A stretch of DNA of 64,000 nucleotides from Actinernus sp. WN-2022 (taxonomy: Eukaryota; Cnidaria; Anthozoa; Actiniaria; Actinernidae). Every line of letters starts with the position of its first letter. Positions within the stretch are counted from its first letter, which is position 1. This document shows positions 1 to 14,500 of the stretch, one piece after another. The stretch is from the NCBI GenBank assembly GCA_030867875.1, contig JAOWCC010001634.1, forward strand, positions 56,779,860-56,843,859, written 5' to 3'. Under the pieces are notes generated by a model. That model worked only from the letters and a program-made list of their open reading frames with translations. It was not told the DNA's origin and did no database searches. Position numbers and translations under genes: made by a program.

Positions 1-1626
1 TCTGGGCTTTCACTCGGGCCACATGAGATTGAAGATGAAAACACTTTCATTTGAAATCCTCTTAGTAATAACCGAAGGGAAGAATTATTAGCTGAATTTA
101 GCAGTCTTTAGGAGTGGCCGGTAGCGCGGTGACATTAAATTCTCTGCTCCCCTTGTATATATATGTAATTTAATATTTTTGTTTTTCTCGTGTATGTAAA
201 TTATAGAAGTTGACCTCTACTTATTCATGTAACGCACGCTTACAATTTAGTCTGCTGTTCTGAAGGTTCAGAGTACTAATAGATGAGTGTCTCAAATGTA
301 TGTTTATATTTGTCCCATGTTATAAGTTGTATCCTGTCCACCTATGATGGAGCTATCACTATATTCTCTACTGTTCTTTCTACCCTGCGGCTCTTTATCG
401 CAGTTCGCTGATCGCGTCCATATTGGTATTTGTTGGATTAAAGATTATTAACTGAAATGCCTGTTGGTTATCTCTATTTAAAAGCTTTTACCCTCCTTCC
501 CAAAACTGCAGTCTGCTCATTATATTACAAAACTATAAAGGGAACTGTTCGAAGCCTTTAATTTCTCGAACCAAAACCTCGGCCGTGAGAGGATTCTTGT
601 TTACCTTGAGAGTTGAATATTGCTTCGCTCATCATAAATTATTCTGTGCTGAGTGTTTATTTCTCCGGGGTATTTCTGGCTTCGTGTTGGCGAGCGACAG
701 TGTCGGCTCTCACAATTCAGGAGTTCAGATGTCTTCAGACTTCGATAGAGGAGAGAAACCCATAACTGCTCAACCACAGTATGTATATATTTGCTAGTAA
801 ATCGCTATATTTCGCTATAAATCAGCTATTCAGTATACCTGTATAGTATAACGTACAGAGGTCTCGATACGAGATCGGTAAACCAACCAAAAACACGGTC
901 AAAATTATTTTAGTGTTGGCCTACAGATCACGGTGTTTGCACTGGTATGTATTATGACCGAGAGTAAAATGAAATGTGGCATAAAACCTGCGTAACGTAC
1001 CTCAAACAAGAATACCGTCCGATGGCGAAATCTATTAGCGCCACGAGGTCAATTAAAGCATAATTTAACGCATGCGCAGAAATTTTGTTGCACCGAACAA
1101 AAACGGCCTGCAGATATCAACTCGGGCCTGCCACAGGCAGCCCGAGTAATTATGAATTAAATGAACGGTGACAACTAACTCTGAATGCATTGGAATCCTG
1201 GTCAACAGACTCCCACCTGGCGCTGAACCAGTAATGACAAAGACTGTGCTGTTGTCTGCCAATCAGATGGCGCGTGTTCATTCGTTAAGCCACTACGCCC
1301 CTGTTCTCGAGACCTCAGGCAAGACAGTATCTACTTACATTTACACGTACGAACACCTGACATGGATGAACATGTGAAACAACTCGCAGATCATGCTATG
1401 GTATACTTAGAATAATTCGAAAAGTACTGAAGAACTTCGCGGAATTCATCTTGTTGAGTTGTTAGTTCTTTCCAAAATTGATTATTGTGACACTGTTTTC
1501 TATCCGATGCGCCTCCAGCGCTTGAAGTTATGTATCCACAGGCAGACGTTATGTTAGAGATGTTGCTGATATTTTAAAGATATAAGTTGGTTACCAATTA
1601 AAGAGAAACTACTACTACTATTATTC
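1..1626. other. Upstream intergenic DNA, no gene recognised
   Basis: No reading frame here has recognisable protein features, and the short open frames have the look of chance. An ATTAAA at about 437 could be a polyadenylation signal of a gene ending to the left, but nothing else supports this. Confidence 0.4.
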
Positions 1627-1664
1627 ATGATTATTATTACTATTATTATTATTATTATTATTAC

Positions 1665-1700
<36 letters not shown>

Positions 1701-1711
1701 TATTATTATTA
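1627..1711. repeat. (ATT)n microsatellite
   Basis: A run of ATT trinucleotides with occasional ACT/ACC interruptions. The isoleucine-rich frame across it is an artefact of the repeat. Confidence 0.95.
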
Positions 1712-2381
1712 AGAAGGCCTGTTTCGGGAAAACTGCAAAAATCTGTTTTTTGTTGTTGCAAGAATCTAAAGAAAATGTCGGGAATCGGGAGACATTTCTT
1801 CGGGAAATGAAGAATTTATTTGGAATTCGGGACGAACTGAACTGAAATAAAGCGGGACACCTTTTGAGAATTAAAACACGTCCCCTCAGTATAATGGCGA
1901 GATTATTGTCACATATAGACGACTGAGAAAATATAAGATAATTGAGACAATTTTAATTTGGCGCTCCGATTGTATTATTTTCCACGTTGCTTTTGCCTTT
2001 ATCTCCTTTTTTGTCCTGCATTGTAGGAGTCAGTGAAGGTAATTGTAAAGTTATAGAGAAGAAAAACACGGAGAGAGAAGAAGAAAAATAAAGGGGACTG
2101 TTTAAAAATATAATGTCACGCGCATGCTCAGTCCGTACGATACACAAAGATCAAAGTGTTGGCTGGGCGTCGCTGAAAAACACGTTAGAATGTCATAAAC
2201 CCGGCTGGGAATCCTGTATAAAATGCCACCAAGCACTTGATGAAATCCAAGGATAGCTTATAATCTATTTTGATGTGAGGGCTCGACTGGGAAGCGGTGG
2301 TTTTCTCAAGGCAAAGCGCCGACAACAGAGCTGAGTTGGAGCGACTCGTGGATTTATTCGTGGAGGAAGTGGGGTTTTGCG
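1712..2381 (+). promoter_or_regulatory. Probable promoter and 5' leader of the MPRIP-like gene
   Basis: This stretch lies directly upstream of the ATG at 2382. There is no obvious TATA box at a fitting distance. The last 120 bases are purine- and G-rich and lead into GCGATGGCGG, a good animal start context. The transcription start cannot be placed from sequence alone, so this is inferred from position. Confidence 0.35.
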
Positions 2382-2567
2382 ATGGCGGATCGAGCTTGTA
2401 GAAACTTCCAGCCTAATATCTTCAATACGAGCAAATGTCAGAACTGCTACAAGCTACAGGAAGCACACAGGACCTCACAGACTAGTCTGGAGTCGAAGAA
2501 CTCCGGGGGTAATTCCGCCGGTTTAGTAACAGGTTCTGCAAGCAGTTTCTCTTCGAGTTCGATCAAG
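2382..2567 (+). CDS. MPRIP: MPRIP-like exon 1: start codon and cysteine motif
   Basis: It encodes 62 residues starting at ATG in GCGATGGCG and ends phase 0 at AAG before GTTTGT. Residues 6-22 carry the spaced cysteines (C6, C19, C22) of the MPRIP N-terminus. The remainder is Ser/Gly-rich linker. Confidence 0.75.
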
Positions 2568-5500
2568 GTTTGTCAGTATTTCGGACATGTTGAAGGGGCC
2601 GTTTTGTTTCTACTGGTTTAATCGGGTCCACGTTTGAGCCCATCGTCACTCTGCATGTTGTACAATCTATCTCTCATTTAAACTCATTATTTGTTTTATT
2701 TAGCCCAGCAAGCTTCGGACGGTTGTCAAATCCGGCTTGCTGTCCATATTTTCGTGCGAAGCCCAAGACAAAAGTCCTAATAAGACTGGACAAGAGGTGA
2801 GAGCATTTCTTTAACTGCTTGATGCGATTTACCGACGGCAAATAAGATCTATATTATTAATCCTTCATCTTACAGAAGTGGCAGCGCCGATGGTTTGTGC
2901 TAAATTCTACCGGTGTCGTTGATTACTTCATCTACGATGAACTAAAAGTAAGTGTAATTTTTCACTTTAGTTGTAAACTGCCATCTGTAAACCCTCTCGA
3001 TCCATCTGGTATATTTGACAGTATATTTTATAGATTTTAAAAATCTGGTATTTAGAAGACCATTGGTGTAAAGCAACTCAGCATAACCAAGTAATAAACA
3101 GAATACTTTCACCGTAAATCCGTAATCGTTTTTATCAATAGCTTAAACAGTTTGTGCATCGTTACAGGTTAACAACATTGTTTATGGGAATTCCAATAAA
3201 GAATCATCAGACTAGCTAGCCTGAATTTTAGCCGTCTCCTCCGGTTCGTTCCTCCCGAGAGAAAGAACCGGAGGAGACGGCTGAAATCCAGGCTATCGTC
3301 AGACATCTTATTATAAAAGACGGTACAATGCAGGGTTCTCGGCATATATTATCTCGGCATATTGTTCTGCAAATATTTATTTCTCTAAATCGATAAAGGT
3401 GCCCGTAAAATCTGTTCGCCCAAGAAGAGCAAGTAGTTCAACGATGTGTTATTCGGATGTTTAGATTAATTCGGTTCGATGCCAGTGTAGTTTTGCAGTG
3501 TTTATGTGGCGTTGTTTATCAAGCACTTATAGTTAGATGGGTAAGAACGTTTTAGTCTCCTCTACTAACTCTGGACAGATAGCCTGGGTTACATTTTCTC
3601 AGGTCAAAATATATATATACCTATTCATCTTTATATATAGCTCAGCCAACCATTTTAGGTTTTGTTATTGAGTCGTGCTGTGTTAAATGGGCACCATCGC
3701 ACCTATTTAACAATTGAGGCTAATTTCCGGAATTTGAGAAATCAAACAATGACATTGTCAAGGCAATTTAATTACTATCGGGCTACTAAAGAAAATATTT
3801 CTTAGGATACACAATAGAATGCTCAGAGCTAGCTTTGTTACAATAATAATTATTTGCTTTAGATTCAAATTCAACAATTCATTAGTAGAAAATGTATAAA
3901 GTGGTTGCTGATAATACAGTACTGAGCAGCTGATAACCCTATGTCATTTGGATTATACTGATTTTTGTACATGACATTAACTTCAAATTGTTATGAATCC
4001 TACATAACTACAACCACAGTAATAGCAAACACTCTAAATTGGGTATTTTGCATATTTGTCCTCCCAAGTATTACTGTTTCTGTTTCACTCAATTAGCAGA
4101 GGGAATCAGGGGAACACTTGTTATTTCATAATTGTTGTTCCCCTGTATGCTAGCTAAGATTGTACCACATTCCTAACCAAAGTATGCGAGTCAAGTAATG
4201 TTATGTAGCAAACATTGCATTAATAATATCTTGAATTTTCTCAATCTACTATCTTCAACTCGAGATACATGTGTGGCCCCAGTAGAAAAAAAAAATTGCC
4301 CTTGTTATCATGTATTAAAGCATAGTAGTTTCTTGAATAAAGAGGTTTGATTGTCTTATGCATGCTGTAATTATACCTGTCCAATGTCTTCCTGCCTTAA
4401 CAATCTTAGAAGACCTTTGAAAGCACCATCAGTTGATACATCTTATCTATCTGCCATGACCCTGTAAATCTTACCTAACTCTCCTCTGGAAATTGTGTTA
4501 GCAAAACAACAATAATCTCTATTTGTGTGTTTTTATGTGATGGTCATGTTTTATAGCGGAGCTCCTGTATGCATGGGCTAAAGGCCCTCATGAGTGATGC
4601 ACCATACATACACACTGTATAGTGAACGATCAAAATAATTGCTATCACATGCGTGGCTTTGACTACCCTCAGCCTGCCACATCTCCACTATTTGTAGAAC
4701 CTTTTTCTTTGAACACAATCAATTAATTATGCCGTGATAGCTCAACCGGCAGCACACATTCTCAACTTAAAAGTTCCCAGTTTGCAATATTGTGGTTTCA
4801 GCCAAAGATCAAGACGTTTTGTTTTTCATTTTTATTTTTTTAAACTTGGATAGCATTTTATTTAGCTCTTCTTTCCTCATTCTGGTAATTTTCTCAAGAA
4901 AAAGATGGGGAAAAAGAGAGAGAACTCAACCATCTTGAGTCAAACTTGGGCCAGTTGCTTGTATAAGTCTTTACCAGATCAGATATAATAATTGGAGCTC
5001 CACCTATATATATTATATATATATATATATATGTGTATGTATGTATATGTTGTAGGTTGTTTCTAATTTCAGGTTGTTTTTAAAACAACCTAGGTTGTTT
5101 CTCAAATATCTTGGAATATCAATGTCAGATTCTAAAAAGGGATTTTAATTTTTTGGGATTCATAAAAAAAGGGGTTTAGTTTTTTTTGGGGGGAATTTAA
5201 AAAGAAAAAAAATCACCCACCATGGAAAATACTTTTTGACAACCCACCCCTCCTCTCTACTTCCTTCCCCGCCCTTCCCACTGCCTCTCAATTTTCTCCT
5301 TGTCCCCCCTGACACACTTTGCTGTACCACTTACCTTAACGGTCACCCATCCACTTACTAACCTTGCCCGGTCGGGCTTAACTTGGCCGAATCACGAGGA
5401 ACACCTGGTAGATATTAATCCAGTGGATTATCACACTGCGTCACAAAAGCGCTTGTTGATTTCAACACATCATTTATTCTCCAAGTGACTAATCGTCGAA

Positions 5501-8500
5501 CCCAGTCCCTCTTGTTATGTGCGCATGCATACTACTAACGAAATCGGACTTGAAACATCTTTCCAAAACATTGTATGGATGACATTAAACCAGGACGAAA
5601 CTGTAACACAGATGAAGTTTGTGTTGACTCTGTGTTCTTTTATGAAAGCTGCAGCAACTCAAAGGAAGTAAGGAAGCTAAATCCAGACAAATAATTTGTT
5701 TCTTGACTTTATTACGGCTCCACTCGTACTTCGAAACAAACTGTGTCAACCGAACCGACTTAGACTAATCACTTCAACCTAAAATAAAAACAAAAGAAAG
5801 TGCATCACTTCTAACATTGTATCTAGAAGAAGATTTTTACGATTCAAGAGCTAAATGTAAATAGTATCTCAGTATTAAAGTAACAAGTGCAGAGGATCTT
5901 GGAGTTAAGCTGGCTTGTATTCGTTAGACTCAGCTTTTCCAATGGAATAAAACATTGACCACTGTGTCTAGAAAACAATTGAAGTGGATCAAAGAAACAC
6001 TATTATATTGTCTTGTTCTCTAATCAAAAAATTCCTCAGAGAATTTGAAAAGACGTAAAAATGGATAAATGATCGAGAACTTACACAGAAATACCTCAAA
6101 ACGTTATTAACAGTTATGTTTTCACTTTGCCGTTTCCATGCAGAACAAGTGCCAATAACAAGGAGATTTATTGAAGCCAGTTAACACCCCACTCCAAGCA
6201 AACTCATTCCTAACACTATTCTATTAAAATCAAATTAATGGTCCTGCGAACTAATCCAAACCCTAGCCCAACATTTAAGTAACCCTAACGGTAACCAATT
6301 CTCGCTAATTTTGGGTGTTTAGAGCTAAGTCACTAACAGACAAGTATAATGCTTCTTCAATACTCCTGTGAATTAATTAAACCTAACTGTCAACAACGGG
6401 TGCTCACTAACTTAGAGTTTTTAGAGCTATAGTCACTAAATTTAGATCGCTGAACACAGATAAATAATGCTTCTTCAATAGTCCTGTGAACTAATTAATC
6501 CAAAACCTAACCCTACATAAAAAAGCAACCGTCAACAATGGCTGCTCACTTTGGGTATTTTAAGAGCTACAATCAATAATAGTGGGTGTTTAGGTTTAAG
6601 TCACTAAATAAGAGACAAATGTAATGTTTGATGCAACATTTAAAAGACTCTAAAAATGTTGAAATGACCTAGGCAATTTAAAAAAATGAAAATGACCTTG
6701 GTTGTTTCAAAAATTACCAGAAATGAGAAACAACCTACAACATATATATATGTATATGTATATATACGTTAGTAGTTCTCTTGTAGTCATAACAGGAGCA
6801 TTGAGGACATTTTCAAGCTTCTATCAGTTGTGTTATCTATTGTTATCTTACAGTTAATCAGCACCAACTGAAGTAGATTTAACAGTTATTCTCTATTCTT
6901 CATATTTATCTGTGGAAAGGCTGTAACAAACAATATATTTTCCAGCAATATAAAAAGACTTTATGGGAGTTATGGTAAGCACTTCTTGGGAGGTGAAGGA
7001 TCATGTTTCAGATGTTTAATAGAATAAGTAATTCTGCATCAGTTCCAAGGTCACATACAACAGACATCTCTTATCTTTTCCTTGGTAATGTGCTCAAAAT
7101 GCATCGAGGTGTTTGTTTTTCAATATTTTGTATGTTCTCTGCTGTTATCCAGTTTGAGTTGTGCTTTGTTAATATAACAGAAAAAATGTAGTTAATGTAT
7201 CTGATCCACAATAAACTACATGTAGGTCACGTGATACTGAGCTGTGCTCACCAGGGGACTAATTTGATTGTTAATTTTTTTGTTGTCATTTTCTTTTATA
7301 AATCCTAAAAATAGTTCAGTATTGAACCATTCAGAATGTAACTTCTGTCTCATATGATTTGCTTTATCCAACCAATTTACTAATATGACCTTTGATTTGT
7401 GCTAATAATAAAGACATGCAAGTTCATAATGCGATCATCCATCATGTGGATAATTTGGTCAATTTAATCATGTTAACAGTTTGTGGTCTCAATGTAGTTT
7501 GGTAGGAAAAACATGGAAACAAATCTACTTTTTAAATACAGAACCAATAGTTGTCCTTGTAATGATGGCTGCTCAGTATTAGAGGCCATTTTACAAACAT
7601 GACTAGTTGTGACTCAGAGCCATTCTTATGTCATGCTATTTTTCTAGACAAAGAAAGTGGAGTACACAGATTCCACTGAAGTCACAGAATGTGTGATGAG
7701 AACGATATGGAATTTGCCAATTACAGAAATCAGCAGAAATCACTCTATCCCTCGGAAATAAATCTACTCAGAAGGAATCAGTACTATCCGCGATGAAGCT
7801 CTGATTTATTTAATGTGACAAAATACTGAAGTGTAGATAATGTTTGTTGACTGGCTGATGGCTAAAGTGTTCGTTGACTGACTGATTGTACCAGAGGTTC
7901 TACTGTTTCTCTATGCCAAAGTTACCAGTAATCACAAGGAGTGAAGCAATGAGAAGGTGAGAGAACTTCTGATGGTGCCGGTTGATAATCTCATTTCTGA
8001 GGCATGGAAGTGAAATTCTTAACTGGTGCCACCAGAGGTTTTCTTGCCTTCTTGTTACTTTGCTCCTTGCTGGAGGCAGTATAGAACCTGATACCCAGCA
8101 TAGGCTGATGACTCATCTGTTTGTTGATTGGCTCATGGCTCATCTGTTTGTTGATTGGCTGATGGCTCATCTGTTTGTTGATTGGCTCATGGCTCATGTT
8201 TGTTGAATGGCTCATGGTTTATCTGTTTGTTGATTTACTCATGGCTTCTTTATTTATTTTTAGGGTGGGGGAGCAGATACATCAGTTGGCACTTTTAATC
8301 TTGATGACTGTCTGAACATGTTTGTGGGTGAAGTGGACACTAGTGAACCATTCTCTCTTGGTGTGAAGTTCATGGATGTTACATACTATCTGAAGGCTGA
8401 TAACAGGCTGGAGATGGACAATTGGTCTCGTGTGCTGAAGCCATTTGTTCAAGCAGCAAAGGCCTATCCTTTTCACAGGGGAAGTAGAAGTTCTTTTAGC

Positions 8501-11500
8501 TCAAGTGACTCAGTGGAATTATACAATTCAGGTTGGTAATGCAGGATATGAAATGATAATGTCTTCATTAGTATTCTTAGAAACCCATGTTTCTGGTATT
8601 GTTCTCATTTCTATGTGGATTTCGACTTTGAGGATGTTTTTTTTTTGGGGGGGGGGAGGGGGAGAGGGGGCACACAGGCACCTTGATAAAGAGAGGTGGT
8701 GCTTATTTTGAATAATGTATTCAAAATGCTAATCTTATAGTAATCATCTGGACATATACTTGTTTATATCAGGCCCTGGTTGTTCAAAAGGTGGATAATA
8801 CTATCCACTGAATAAATCCTTATCTAGTAGATAAATATTTTAAACCACTAGATAGAGATTTATCTAGGCCCGCTTGTTTGAAGCAAGCCAGGGTGGGCAC
8901 CTAATCCAGGGTTAAATTGTTAACCCAAGGGTAAACTGATTACAAGTACAGATTTAGCACTATCCTAGGGGTCAAGTTACCCTTGCTTCGAACAACTGGA
9001 CCCTGTTGCATAGCATTATCCACCTTTGAATAACTAGATTTAACTATCATCAGTGTCTCCCTTGTTCCACGTCTGACCAGAGCAAACAAACATGCAAATA
9101 TTAGTAAGAGTGAAAGAATGTCAGGAAGTGATAATGTTTCACTTCTTTACTGAGTTATCTCCTGCCAACAAGTGACTCAATGCACTGTACCCACCTGTGG
9201 TTTATTAGCCTATGTACAGCCATATATCTCCTCTCAAAAAATGGAGAGACCTCCGATTTTTTATCGTAGATGGACTGCTGTACAGAGGCTAAGATTTGGA
9301 TGATTTTTTGAGGAAAGGGTGTGCTGTGCCCAAGAGAAGTGAGCTGTCATTGGAGTGACTTTTGAGATTGTTATTATCCACAGTACCAGCATCCAGTCTC
9401 GGGCGTGTGCCCAGTGTTGGTAAGAGTTCACCAGTGGGCAGACCAGCCACTCCTCCTCGGTCATCAAGTACGCATCCTAAGACAAAGTTTGGACCTGTGG
9501 ATCAGCATCCATCTGTAAGTACAAACAGGGTAAGCACTACTCCTGGAATTTTAGAATTGTATACCATGACCCTGGAAAACTCCTGGAAAATTTTGTTTTC
9601 TTAATCTACTCCTGAAAAACTCCTGGAATTTTATAGACATAGATGAATGTATATAACATGGCATACAATAGACTTTTTTTTTCCATGAAATCTCAGAGTT
9701 CAGGGTCATGGAAATGTTCTTTTTGTACCCTGGAAATCTCCTGGAAATCTCCTGGAAAACTGAAACCCATCATCTCAATGCAGTACGAACACTACAAAGA
9801 TACGTTTAAAATGTTGCACGTCGGGAGGGGAACAGGAAGTCAGCCAATTTTTGCCATATCTCTGGTGCCCCGCTCGTGCGGGCAGCTAACATACACCATG
9901 TCTGTAATAACAGGGTGTCGCTATAGACAGGATTTCGTATGAGTGGGCAGGTTATGGCCATGACTTACGACATGGTTACCGTACCACGTGCCGTTACAGT
10001 ATGATTACGGTACGGTTACCGTTCAACATACCGTTACAGTATGATTACGGTACGGTTACCGTACCACGTGCCGATACAGTATGATTACGGTACGGTTACC
10101 GTACCACGTGCCGTTACAGTATGATTACGGTACGATTACAGTACGGTTACCGTACAACCTGCCGTTACAGTACGGGTACGGTGCAAGTACTGTCAGTTGA
10201 CGTATTCCTTTCCCACTCATCTGCTCAACAGGTCTGTAACAAGTGGGTGTTCCATTTTTTTTCTTGAAGGTCGAGTCTCTGAAGTCGCAGTTAGAGAAAC
10301 TTCGTGAAGAGAATCGGCAACTGAGAGAACAGCAACCAGCGACCGTGAAACAGCGCGAGTCAGTACACAACTTGGAACAAGATCTGAAAACTAAAACAAG
10401 TAGAATCAATGAACTTGAAACAGATAACGCAAAGTGTAAGGATTACCAGAAGGCTGTGATATTTCAGGAAAAGGAGCTTCAAGAGGCGAGAGGTACTATG
10501 AAGGATTTACAGCAACAGCTGGCAGAAGCAGAAAAGAAGCTGAAGCACCAGAACGGCAAGGTTGCTGTACATGCTAAAGATTTGGCCGAAGCTAAGGCGG
10601 ATTTAGAAGAAGCCAACAGCATTATAAGTATCCACAAAGCTAACATTGAATCACTCAAGGGTGAGTTGTCAGTTAAAAACGAGGCTTCTGAGAGACGCGG
10701 TAGAATCATTCTTACTGATGAAGAGCCCGAGAGCGATCAGGTGTTTAATGTGAAGTCCATTCAAGCGAGCGGCGAAGACAAACAAAAGAAAGATATTGAA
10801 ACGAAATTGGGTTTGCTGATGCAGAAACTCAAACAAAACGAACGAGAGCTAATGATGAAGACGAGAGAACTAGAGAAAGCTAACGAAAGCCGCTCGAAAG
10901 TGGCCAAGTACACTCGCTCGCTGCTGCAAGAACTTGAGACCAAGTTGTACAACAACGAAAGAAAATTAGCCGAAACTGAGTATCAGTTGGTAAACAATAA
11001 TTTGGAACTAGAGTACGAGAAGGAGCAGAAATCAAAGCTGGAAAAGGACAAAGATCAGTTAAATATGGAGCTGGAGAAATTACTAGATGAGAAAAAGAAG
11101 TCGCGACTTCCTAAAGAAGCTGTTTATTTAATGAACGAAGCCAGGAAAGAAAGCAAATCGGAAAATGTCAGCGAAATGGAGACGAAGCTTTTAGAAACTG
11201 AGAATAAGCTGCATGACGTCGAACATAGATTGTCACTGGAAAAAACAGTTCTGCTAGAAGAGATTGAGTCCGTGGAAGGTGACATGAAGGCTATGGAACT
11301 GATATCGAACGAGTGCCAGGCGAAGCTTAGGGAGAGCCAAGTGTCACTGTTGGCTGCTAATAGGGAATTACACAAGTCGCGGGAAGAGACTAGAGACTTG
11401 AGGAGGGAATTAGATAGGACGAGAACCAGCGTATCGGATGTTACAGCGATAGAAGGACTATTGAATGAAAAGAAGGAGAAGTTAAAATCTCTCAACAAAA

Positions 11501-14500
11501 CTGTAACCGAGTTGAGGATTGAAAATACAGATCTTAACCAAAAAGGTAAAGAACTTGAGAATAAGCTTGATTCAATGGACGAAAAGCTGTGTCAGAGTCT
11601 GAAGAAACAGTTTGCCGTCACGGAAGACAACGAGAGACATTTGAAAGAGAAGAAAGCGCTGGAAAACAGAGTGCTCGACTTGGAGGAAAAGGTATTGAAC
11701 AATAAAGATAAGATATCCGCTTTGAAAATGAAACTAAGCGAGGTGATTTGTGTCAATGATTCTAAGTTCGAGGCCGATCATCAAAAAATCGACCAACTAG
11801 AAGAAACTGTAAACGATAAAAACGAACTGCTACAGGAACTCGAGAGTAGACTAGCTGCAAGAGAGCAAGAAATCATGGAGCTGAAACAACGGCAAGAGAG
11901 AGAGACTGCAGTAAAACAGTCGAATGAACAGAAACACATCGCGCACGAGCTAGAGACGCTGTTAGAGAAAGAGAGAGATCTGGTGAAAAGGAGTAAAGAA
12001 AAGTTTGACGAGAAAAACGATGAACTGAAAGTGTTAAAGAAAGAATTGTCAGAGCTTAGTAAAGAAGTAGCTATCTTGGATGCAAACAAGGAGGACTGTA
12101 ACAGAGTCGACGATCTGGAAACCAAGTTAGCTGAACGAGAAGATAAGCTGGTAGAGTACGAGAAAGTCCTGCAGACAGCACAGGACAAGATACTGGAGTT
12201 CCAATACCAGTCGAGTCTAGGTAAACCAGGAGAAAAGGAAGATTATCTCGACCAAATTAAAGATCTAGAAAAGAAAGTGGCTTCACTTCAGAACGAGGTG
12301 GAAGATGACCACGAGAAACTGGGCTTGGCCGAGGAGAGACTGCTGGATTATGAAGTGGAGGAGAAACTGCTCACCGCTGAGCTGCAAAAATGTAAGAAAG
12401 AGAATCCCGAGGGACTTGAGTCCAGAATTCGCGAGCTACGAAAACAACTGGTTGGTGAGGAGAAAAAGGCCGCTGGGCTTGAAGTAGAACATAAAGAAAT
12501 AACCAAGAAACTCGTAGCGAGCGAAGAAAAGGTTGTGGAGCTGGCAGAGGAGTTAGCTAAACGGTTAAAACTCGAGCAGGAAACAGCGGAATGGATTGTA
12601 GGGGTTGAAAATAACTTGGGGAAAACCGAAGGGGATTTGAACAACGCTAAGGGTTGCCTGCTGTCAAAAGCACAGGAACTCGAGCGTGAGAAAACCAACA
12701 TTCTCGACATCGTGGAACTGTCTAGGAAGTATGTTAGCGAGCTTGAAGCTTCTCTTGCCGAGGAAAAGTGTCGAGTGCATGAACTGGAAAAGAGCTTAGA
12801 AGAAAAGCAACGAGCTGGAGTACTTGGAGAAGAAACACAAGTTGACGAGGTTGATGGAAAGAGGAAATATGGGTTGGAAGATAGGTCCAAAGTTGAGGAT
12901 ATAGAAGCGAAGTTGGCTTGCTGTGAGAGGGAGAAAGACGCTGAGAAAACTAGGGTGAAAGAACTGCAAATCGAACTGGACGATACGAGAATGAGTTTGA
13001 CCGAGGAGCTGGAATCCGCAAAAGAAGCGCATCAAAAGGACATGAAAAAACTGAGCGAGGACACGTTAAAAGTCAGCGGAGCAGCGAGGACGGAGGGTGA
13101 CGAACTTCGTCTGAGGTTAACCTCTCGTGTGATTACCCTACAATCTGATATCAGCGAACTGAGAGCGGCACAACGAGCTGCGATAGAGAAACTCAAGGCT
13201 CGACACAAGAAGGAGCTGGAGAACGTGCGGCGGGAGGCGATCCTGGAGACGAGCATGAAGCAGCCGATAGAGGAGTCAGAGGAGCTGAACGTTACCATGA
13301 CCGAGATGGAGACCGAGATGAAGGACATCGTCACTAGGTCTGTACAAACCTAGCTAGATATATACAGGGTCTAGATAGGGTATAGGTATAGCTAGATATA
13401 TACATGCAGGGGATAGGTATAGCTATAGCTATATACAGGGTCTAGATAGGATATAGCTAGATATATACAGGGTCTAGATAGGGTATAGGTATAGCTAGAT
13501 ATATACATGCAGGGTATAGATATAGCTATAGCTATATACAGGGTCTAGATAGGGTATAGCTAGATATATACAGGGTCTAGATAGGGTATAGGTATAGCTA
13601 GATATATACATGCAGGGTATAGGTATAGCTATAGCTATATACAGGGTCTAGATAGGGTATAGCTAGATATATACAGGGTCTAGATAGGGTATAGGTATAG
13701 CTAGATATATACATGCAGGGTATAGGTATAGCTATAGCTATATACAGGGTCTAGATAGGGTATAGCTAGATATATACAGGGTCTAGATAGGGTATAGGTA
13801 TAGCTAGATATATACATGCAGGGTATAGGTATAGCTATAGCTATATACAGGGTCTAGATAGGGTATAGGTATAGCTAGATATATACATGCAGGGTATAGG
13901 TATAGCTATATACAGGGTCTAGATAGGGTATAGCTAGCTATATACATGGTCTAGGTAGGTTATAAGTATAGCTAGATATGTACAGGGTCTGAGGCAGTTG
14001 AACCTAATTCAGAGTAATCAATCAGGGTGAAAATCCTGGTTGTGGGAAATTCGCTGAACAATCAGAACACTCAGTTTTCAATCAATGTGCTCGGGACTTC
14101 CGGAAATGTTCTAAGTGATCCGATGTTCGACTAACAAATACACGAGAAGTCAATGCGCATGTGCGACCACAGGGAACCCAAGCGGGAAGTCCAAATGCAC
14201 TCAGACAGAAGCCTTCGCCGGACTTGATGAGGCTATCTCGTGTTTACGTTAAAACAACACTGAAATACTACTGAATAACCTGCGTTGGGCTGTCTTGTGC
14301 TGCCACTGCACACTTCCTTTCAAAACTCCGGATAGCAAACATCAAACAAGAGTTATGACAAATGTTAAAAGAATTATCATATCTTATTATTGTTTTACTG
14401 AAATAGTATCTGTTTATAGCTGACCGCGGGTGACTGGGGCTACTGACTATTACAATATGACGAATTAATTAAGAAATACAATAATGAGTAGGTTGGGACT

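Noticed and set aside
7649..7705. Extra exon between exons 3 and 4
   Set aside because: It follows a good acceptor-like TTTTTCTAG, but no matching donor and phase exist, and the PH domain joins correctly without it.
11124..13035. Ser/Phe-rich frames antisense to the large coiled-coil exon
   Set aside because: Shadows of Glu/Lys-rich codons (GAA, GAG, AAG) read on the other strand.
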